Shown here piece after piece: positions 25,151 to 29,879 of a DNA stretch of 29,879 bases (positions are counted from its first letter, which is position 1; each line of letters starts with the position of its first letter). Below the pieces are notes generated by a model. The model ran no database searches. It saw nothing but the letters and a program-made list of their open reading frames with translations, and was not told the origin of the DNA. Made by a program: the position numbers and the translations under genes. Origin of the DNA: Gemmatimonadales bacterium UBA4456 (GTDB lineage Bacteria; Gemmatimonadota; Gemmatimonadetes; Longimicrobiales; Gaopeijiaceae). The stretch is taken from assembly GCA_002390225.1 (NCBI GenBank), contig DGOW01000033.1, positions 1 to 29,879 of the forward strand, in the 5' to 3' direction.

Positions 25151-26212
25151 TCAGCGCCCGAACTCCGAAGCCGAGGGGATTCCCGGCAGACCATCGGCCA
25201 GTCGTACGGCTCGAAGAATGGCCTCGGCCATGACATCTGCCGCGAGCGACCCGACCAAGAGGACGCTGGCGTCCCCCTCCCAGGCCCCGGACGCTAGTGA
25301 GAAGACCGTGTCCCCATCCGACGGGGTGTGAGCCGGATACGTGGTACGAGCGAGTCCGTCCTGTGCCATCTGGGCGACCTTGTTGATCTGAGCTTTTGAA
25401 AGCGACGCGTTGGTCGCCACGAGCCCGATCGTCGTATTGGTTCCAGCAGGGGGCACGTCGAGCTCAATCCCGCCTCGAAGCACACGTCGCATGTCGAGGA
25501 GGTCGCCGCCGTCCTCGCTTCGAGCTCCCGCTACGATCTCGCCGGTCGCGGGATCGATGATGTCGCCTACGGCGTTCACCGCGACGGCCGCGGCTACGGT
25601 CAGCCCGTTCTCAAGTGTGATCGATGCCGTTCCAAAGCCGCCCCTCATCGGGCGGAACGGATTACCCAGCTTTCCGACCGTAGCGCCGGTGCCTGCGCCG
25701 ACCGACCCCTCGGCCGGTGAGTCCGACGAGGCTGCCTCAGCGGCTGCGTACCCGCACGCGGCGTCCGGGCGAATGCGCCGATCGCCTTCGAGACTCAGGT
25801 CGTACAGGATCGCGCCGACGACGATGGGGATCGTCTTGTCGGCCACGCGCAAGCCGACGTCACGCTCGTCCAGGTACCGCATGACACCGGCCGTGGTCGA
25901 CAGGCCGAACGAGGAGCCGCCGGAGAGTACGACTGCATGAACCCCCTGATTCGAGTTCACGGGGTCGAGCAGGGCCGTGTCGTGAGTGCCCGGTGCACCG
26001 CCACGTACGTCCACGCCACCGACCATACCGTTGCCGGCGAGAATCACGGTACAGCCAGTCGGACGCTCATCGAGCGTATAATGGCCGATGCGCAGCCCCT
26101 CCACAGCCGTGATACCCCACGGCGCATCCGAGGACTGCTGTGCCTGGCAGGCTCCATGTACGAACGGGGCCCCCACCAGGAGGACCCCGATCGCCGCGTT
26201 TCGTCTATTCAA
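25151..26212 (-). CDS. P1-family peptidase (L-aminopeptidase/D-esterase, DmpA-like), exported
   Basis: DmpA-type enzymes are Ntn-like hydrolases that cleave themselves to expose an N-terminal Ser/Thr. The likely scissile site is Gly|Thr in PPAGTNTTIGLVATN. NQGVHAVVLSGGSSFGL and DGDTVFSLASG are also family signatures. The TTG start at 26212 (353 aa) is chosen because GGAGAG stands seven bases upstream. It yields a signal peptide (MNRRNAAIGVLLVGAPFVHG, then ACQAQQ), and longer in-frame starts overlap the next gene upstream. The cysteine in HGACQA might be lipidated, but the lipobox is poor. The gene lies 46 bp downstream of the lectin-like gene and 38 bp upstream of the symporter. Confidence 0.9.
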   Translation of the reverse strand: MNRRNAAIGVLLVGAPFVHGACQAQQSSDAPWGITAVEGLRIGHYTLDERPTGCTVILAGNGMVGGVDVRGGAPGTHDTALLDPVNSNQGVHAVVLSGGSSFGLSTTAGVMRYLDERDVGLRVADKTIPIVVGAILYDLSLEGDRRIRPDAACGYAAAEAASSDSPAEGSVGAGTGATVGKLGNPFRPMRGGFGTASITLENGLTVAAAVAVNAVGDIIDPATGEIVAGARSEDGGDLLDMRRVLRGGIELDVPPAGTNTTIGLVATNASLSKAQINKVAQMAQDGLARTTYPAHTPSDGDTVFSLASGAWEGDASVLLVGSLAADVMAEAILRAVRLADGLPGIPSASEFGR

Positions 26213-26258
26213 GCCGATCTCTCCGAGCCCCGACGTGCGGGGCGGGGAGGCGGGCGGG

Positions 26259-26933
26259 CTACTCCTCCCGGAACGCCTCCTGTTCATTCGCGTCGATCGC
26301 GAAACAATAGTAGAAACCGTTCCCGCCCGTTCCCTGGAGGTCGGACTGGCTGCAGCCGCGTGATCCGTGCGCCGAGTTCCAGGAGGTCGGATTCTGTCCA
26401 CCGCCCTGGCGGTCATGGTGACCCACGGCTGCGCTTCCCTCACCGTCGCTGGTCCAGTTCGCGCACGCGTCATGGCCATCGGCGGTGCTGACCGTACCGT
26501 CCATGGTGGAGCCGGTCAGGATATCGTGCATGTTCGGTGAGTCGCCACGGCCGTTCACCATGTCGCCGTTCTCGGTGAGAATCGACTCCTTGGTGAGGTT
26601 GGCGTCGTTGGAATGAAGATCGCTCACGTTCTGCGCGACCATGTCACCGGCGTAGTTGTGCCAGGGACCGTCACCGATTCGATCTCGGGCGTTCACCGCG
26701 GCCTCGCCGCCCATAGCGATCGTGCTCAGGTAGGCGCGCCATGAGGCGTCACCGAATCCCTTGGCATAGGCGAGGTTTTGGCAGTGCTGATCGGCACCGC
26801 GCACGCCGCCGAGGTTGGCTCCGTTGCCTGGTCCAGTGCTGGTAATGAAGAAGCTCATGTTGTTGGCCTGGGCCGAGACGGGTGCGGCCACGACGAGCGC
26901 AGCTATCGCCGCGAGAATCAGGGTCTTCTTCAC
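26259..26933 (-). CDS. Secreted C-type lectin-like / DUF1554-like protein
   Basis: A 224-residue exported protein, with a signal peptide at ~1-22 (ending APVSAQA). The mature part is rich in Gly, Asn, Asp and His. The segment FFITSTGPGNGANLGGVRGA, with Cys51 following in ADQHCQNL, resembles the start of DUF1554-type lectin-like domains. Later cysteines in HDACANW, GSRGCSQSD and FYYCFAID likely form disulphides in the envelope or medium. The GTG start has GGAG six bases upstream (caggagcatcctGTG). The P1 peptidase follows 46 bp downstream. Assignment to the lectin-like fold is from memory of the pattern and is moderate. The ligand is unknown. Confidence 0.78.
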   Translation of the reverse strand: MKKTLILAAIAALVVAAPVSAQANNMSFFITSTGPGNGANLGGVRGADQHCQNLAYAKGFGDASWRAYLSTIAMGGEAAVNARDRIGDGPWHNYAGDMVAQNVSDLHSNDANLTKESILTENGDMVNGRGDSPNMHDILTGSTMDGTVSTADGHDACANWTSDGEGSAAVGHHDRQGGGQNPTSWNSAHGSRGCSQSDLQGTGGNGFYYCFAIDANEQEAFREE

Positions 26934-27051
26934 AGGATGCTCCTGCAGATGGAGAGGGTGTCTGACGCGAGCCGGAAGGACGTCGCACGATGGCTGCGCT
27001 TGAGTATCGGCAATGTTCTGAGTGGGTCCCGGCTCGGCAAGACGTGCCGAT

Positions 27052-27400
27052 CAGGCCCGCTGTACATCGGGCTGTCCGTTCTCGACGACGAAGGTGGCCA
27101 GATCTTCGGCGAAGTTGATCTGGTCCTGAAGCTCGGCCGGTTCTGCCTTACATCGCTCGGACGAAACTCGGGGCTCGCGCCGCCCGTCCAGTTTCGCTGT
27201 GCGCCCACTCAACGGAACCGAGTGACGAACCCAGTCCGCCGCCGAGTAGCGTGAGTCCCGGGACGATGTATGGCTTAATCGCGAGGTCCATGTCGGGAAG
27301 GCAGGTCGGGCTGGCGATGGAGCCCAGACAGGTCGATGGTGTTCTGGTAGACGTCGCCACGCAATTCGCCGCAGCCTGTGCGACCGCCATTCAACCCCGC
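27052..27400 (-). pseudogene. Probable decayed coding remnants (unidentified)
   Basis: Minus-strand coding-like pieces appear in three different frames in order. They are GELRGDVYQNTIDLSGLHRQ (~27365-27305), DMDLAIKPYIVPGLTLLGG (~27295-27240), and KAEPAELQDQINFAEDLATF, ending VVENGQPDVQRA at TGA 27052-27054. The last piece has convincing codon composition and a clean terminus. The order and strand agree with one gene broken by two frameshifts, but I recognise no family. One continuous frame (27148-27390) starts with ATG and is alternatively a small ORF. The remaining part of the gap, 26934-27051, includes the lectin-like gene's upstream region and shows nothing else. Confidence 0.35.
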
Positions 27401-27405
27401 GCGAG

Positions 27406-28053
27406 ATGACCCCGATCCGCCTCGAGATCTTCAGTGACTACACCTGCCCGTGGTGCTATGTAGGGTGGGCAAGGCTCGAAAAGGCGCTGGGCCGACTACC
27501 CAGTGATATCTCGGTGGAGGTCGAGTGGCGCCCATTCGAAATCCACCCGGAGGTGCCGCAGGAAGGCATGCCGGTCGAGGAGCTCGGGTATCCGGCAGAC
27601 GTCTGGGCGCACATGCAGGAGTCGCTCCGGGCGAACGCGGGAGCCGAGGGTCTGGAGGTGGGGAATCGTCCGAAGGTCTCGAACACGCACCGCGCCCTCT
27701 TGGCCGGTGCATGGGCTCAAGCTGAGCAATCAGGAGCGTTCCCCACGTTCCATGAGCGACTCTTCGTCGGCTACTTCGCGGAGGGGCGGGACCTCGGTGA
27801 CCCTGCGGTGGTTGATGATCTTGCCGCGTCTGCGGGGATCGACGTCGAAGCGATGCGGATGGCCATCGATCGTGGCGCCTGGGCATCGACTCTTGCCGAC
27901 ACGACCGCGGATGCTCGGGCGATGGGAATCACCGGGGCGCCAACTTTTGTCTTTGACCGCCGTTTCGCGACATCGGGCGCGCAGCCGGTCGACGTGCTCC
28001 TCCGGGCCTTCGAGGCAGCGGGCGAGGTGAGTACACCTCGCCCTCCTGCGTAA
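27406..28053 (+). CDS. DsbA-family oxidoreductase (FrnE-like)
   Basis: A thioredoxin-fold protein of 215 residues with no signal peptide, hence cytoplasmic like FrnE/polyketide-type DsbA proteins. The active site is Cys14-Pro-Trp-Cys17 in FSDYTCPWCYVGWARLEKAL. The helical insertion (~60-165) includes KVSNTHRALLAGAWAQ. The conserved cis-proline loop GITGAPTFVFDRRFATSGAQ is at ~178-197. The FrnE family catalyses thiol-disulphide exchange or isomerisation, sometimes in oxidative or metal stress. The natural substrate here is not evident. The ATG is preceded by cgcgcgag, a weak ribosome site. A strong hairpin lies over the last codons. Confidence 0.92.
   Translation: MTPIRLEIFSDYTCPWCYVGWARLEKALGRLPSDISVEVEWRPFEIHPEVPQEGMPVEELGYPADVWAHMQESLRANAGAEGLEVGNRPKVSNTHRALLAGAWAQAEQSGAFPTFHERLFVGYFAEGRDLGDPAVVDDLAASAGIDVEAMRMAIDRGAWASTLADTTADARAMGITGAPTFVFDRRFATSGAQPVDVLLRAFEAAGEVSTPRPPA
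28021..28042 (+). terminator. GC hairpin at the 3' end of the DsbA-family gene
   Basis: GGCGAGGTG pairs perfectly with CACCTCGCC around AGTA, within the last codons before the stop. A smaller GACTG-CGT-CAGTC hairpin follows at 28065-28077. No T-tract is present, so the terminator function is uncertain. Confidence 0.4.
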
Positions 28054-28144
28054 CCCTCGAAGTCGACTGCGTCAGTCAACGGAGAGAGCGTCTCGACCGG
28101 TGCCTACAACTTCGGCGCGAAGGCTCACTCCATCCCGCCGAACC

Positions 28145-28534
28145 ATGCGGAACGTCACGCCCCTTGTCGGGCTCACCGCCCTCTGGCTCTTTCCGCACAC
28201 GCAGTCTTCCGCAGGTGCCCAGGAGACGCCCTCGCCCGTGGCTGCTCAGGACACCTCAGGGTCGAATGATCGAAGTGTCGTCGTCACCCTCTCTGGTGGG
28301 GCAGGGAGCATCGGGCTTGCAGCTGGGCTGTCCGTGTGGGCGAGCATCGGGAACGAGGTCGATATTCTCCTGAGAGTCACGGAGACATCAGAGTTCACGC
28401 GCTTCTCTCCCAGTGACGTGCTGCATGATTTTGAGATGCTCGTCGGCCTGGGCCTGACGGCGTTCGGTAAACTGAATCCTGCGCGATCCTTCGCGAGCCT
28501 CAACGTAGGTGTCTGTCTCGGCCGGCAGCGCTGA
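28145..28534 (+). CDS. Short exported hypothetical protein, possibly truncated beta-barrel
   Basis: From ATG 28145 the protein has 129 residues and a signal peptide (~1-26, MRNVTPLVGLTALWLFPHTQ, cleaved near SSAGAQ). The rest alternates polar and hydrophobic residues (VVVTLSGGAGSIGLAAGLSV, MLVGLGLTAFGK), as in the first strands of outer-membrane barrels. It ends abruptly at NVGVCLGRQR, so it may be a truncated gene. An in-frame ATG at 28100 would add a basic stretch before the signal and is less likely. No clear ribosome site was seen. I do not recognise the family. It converges with the amidohydrolase gene. Confidence 0.55.
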   Translation: MRNVTPLVGLTALWLFPHTQSSAGAQETPSPVAAQDTSGSNDRSVVVTLSGGAGSIGLAAGLSVWASIGNEVDILLRVTETSEFTRFSPSDVLHDFEMLVGLGLTAFGKLNPARSFASLNVGVCLGRQR

Positions 28535-28546
28535 GGGCGCTGTCCC

Positions 28547-29782
28547 CTAGGACACGGGCCGCCCCGGCCAGTCCCCCCGCTGGACGATGACCGCGCCGTC
28601 ACTCACCACCATCAGCACATCCTGCACCACGCCGATATCGTCGAGTGGGTTCCGTTCGAGCACGATGAGGTCGGCCTCATAGCCTGGCTCGAGACGCCCT
28701 ACGCGGTCGTTCATACCAAAGAGCTCCGCGGCGGTGGTCGTTGCTGCTTGGAGCGCTTCATGAGGTGACATGCCGATCTCGACCAGCTCGAGTAACTCAT
28801 GGGCCAGCGTGGTCGTGCTGTTCGGACCGTATCCCGTGTCCGTAGCCGCGACGATCCTCACACCGAGTTCGTGCGCCAAACCCGCCATCTGCTGCACGCG
28901 TGGCAGCATGTGGCGGCCGCGGATGTTGAGCACGGCGTTGTCGTAGTCTCCGCCGGCGATGGTCAGATCTCGCACGATTGCGATTGTGGGAACGAGGTAG
29001 GTCCCACGGTCCACCATCATGCGCAGCGTTGTCTCGCTCAGGTAGGTACCGTGCTCGATACTCCGCACCCCGGCGGTGACTGCTGCTCGACCACCAGCGT
29101 CGCCGTGTGCGTGAGCCGAGACACCGATCCCGGCACGTCCAGCTTCTTCAACCATGACGCCGATTTCGACTTCGTCGAACAGCTGCTTGCGTGGATCCGT
29201 GTTCGGCAGGCCCGCCCGCTCCGTGGCGTTGGTCTTCACGAAATCGACACCCTGTGAGACGAGTGCTTGGGCGACCGATCGCACGGCACTATTACCGGTC
29301 ACCCCACCCCCGTCCAGGCCTCCGAGTTCAGGGTGGTCCTGGAAGAACTCCTCGGCCATCTGAGGTCGAATGTGGTAGCCCGCCGCCAGATACTCCGGTG
29401 TCTCGACGTGACCTGCGCGTTGCAGCTCTCGCATGCCGACGTCGGCATAATGGCTCGCACCCATGCTGCGCATGGTGGTCACGCCGCTGAGAAGTGCACG
29501 GCGAGCATCCGCTGCGGAGCCGACGTGCACATGGGCGTCCATCAGCCCCGGCGCGAGGTACCGCCCCGCCAGGTCTACGACGCGCACACCAGTCGGACCG
29601 TCGCCGCCATTTGCGTCTACGGAGGCGATGGATCCGCCGCGCACGACAACGGTCGCGTTCGCGGTAACAGTGCCATCGACCACGTCGATGACGTTTGCGT
29701 TCCGCAGGACGAGGTCTTGGGCGGAGATCGACGAGGTGACGAGCGCGCTCGCCACGAGGGCGAGCAGGGTCGAGCGGATCAA
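28547..29782 (-). CDS. Exported amidohydrolase-family protein (imidazolonepropionase/prolidase-like)
   Basis: A metal-dependent hydrolase of 411 residues with a signal peptide (~1-21, ending SSISAQ). Metal ligands of the amidohydrolase superfamily are visible: His84 and His86 in MDAHVHVG, the bridging Lys182 in DFVKTNATE, His223 or His225 in SAHAHGDAG, His243 in IEHGTYL, and Asp314 in ATDTGYGP. This is the subtype III-like pattern of secreted Xaa-Pro dipeptidase or imidazolonepropionase-related enzymes. The substrate is unproven. The start is TTG at 29782 with GGAGG six bases upstream. The remaining 29783-29879 contains no feature I can support. Confidence 0.93.
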   Translation of the reverse strand: MIRSTLLALVASALVTSSISAQDLVLRNANVIDVVDGTVTANATVVVRGGSIASVDANGGDGPTGVRVVDLAGRYLAPGLMDAHVHVGSAADARRALLSGVTTMRSMGASHYADVGMRELQRAGHVETPEYLAAGYHIRPQMAEEFFQDHPELGGLDGGGVTGNSAVRSVAQALVSQGVDFVKTNATERAGLPNTDPRKQLFDEVEIGVMVEEAGRAGIGVSAHAHGDAGGRAAVTAGVRSIEHGTYLSETTLRMMVDRGTYLVPTIAIVRDLTIAGGDYDNAVLNIRGRHMLPRVQQMAGLAHELGVRIVAATDTGYGPNSTTTLAHELLELVEIGMSPHEALQAATTTAAELFGMNDRVGRLEPGYEADLIVLERNPLDDIGVVQDVLMVVSDGAVIVQRGDWPGRPVS

Positions 29783-29879
29783 GCGAGCCTCCGGATGGGG
29801 TGATACGAAGACGTTATCCTAGGATGCAGTCTCGGACTACCCGGCGTTCAACGCGGGTCGATCCTCGAACTCCGCTTCG

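Noticed and set aside
1..29879. CRISPR array, IS element, prophage or toxin-antitoxin pair
   Set aside because: No regularly spaced repeats, transposase, integrase, phage structural gene or paired small toxin/antitoxin ORFs were seen on either strand.

Overview
The window is high-GC bacterial chromosome with dense genes on both strands and many GTG/TTG starts, most of them behind a clear GGAG-type ribosome binding site. Secreted peptidases and amidohydrolases, a FloA/NfeD pair, a DUF3127 protein and a class I fructose-bisphosphate aldolase together suggest an environmental, probably aerobic heterotroph. Gemmatimonadota or a neighbouring marine or soil lineage is my best guess, but this is an impression from gene content and is not demonstrated. 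I see no phage, IS element, CRISPR array or rRNA.

Layout. 1-1960 (minus): enoyl-CoA hydratase followed by a truncated aldehyde dehydrogenase. 2231-5376 (plus): nfeD, floA and a coiled-coil membrane protein, a likely membrane-microdomain operon. 5380-8091 (minus): aconitase. 8369-8641: a broken small gene. 8699-8781: tRNA-Leu(CAA). 9089-10399 (plus): citrate synthase with a recognisable promoter and terminator. 10516-13498 (plus): an MBL-fold hydrolase and a secreted M1-type peptidase, bounded by two good intrinsic terminators. 13623-14004 (minus): a frameshifted VOC/glyoxalase gene. 14040-17615 (minus): the error-prone DNA polymerase DnaE2. 17815-18276 (plus): an OsmC-family gene with an in-frame TGA. 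18369-19262 (minus): class I aldolase. 19459-22297 (plus): DUF3127 protein, MATE exporter and zinc alcohol dehydrogenase. 22301-26933 (minus): lectin-like secreted protein, P1 peptidase, sodium:solute symporter and PLP decarboxylase. 27052-27400 (minus): decayed coding remnants. 27406-28534 (plus): DsbA/FrnE-like oxidoreductase and a short secreted protein. 28547-29782 (minus): secreted amidohydrolase.

The most important observation is the OsmC-family gene at 17815-18276. Ordinary gene calling would cut it into a 64-residue ORF and a separate downstream piece. Read through the TGA at 18007-18009, it is one intact 153-residue OsmC/Ohr-type peroxidase. The TGA falls exactly where the family has its peroxidatic cysteine, the second catalytic cysteine (Cys133) is present, and a GC hairpin with a suitable loop lies 25 nt downstream. 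This is a strong candidate selenoprotein. The Sec machinery (selA, selB, selC, selD) is not in this window.

Functional links: aconitase and citrate synthase supply the first TCA steps. DnaE2 and the OsmC peroxidase are divergent stress-type genes sharing a 200-bp region. The symporter and decarboxylase overlap and may import and decarboxylate an amino acid. Three loci carry frame disruptions (8.4, 13.8 and 27.2 kb). They may be genuine pseudogenes or assembly indels, and raw reads would be needed to tell.
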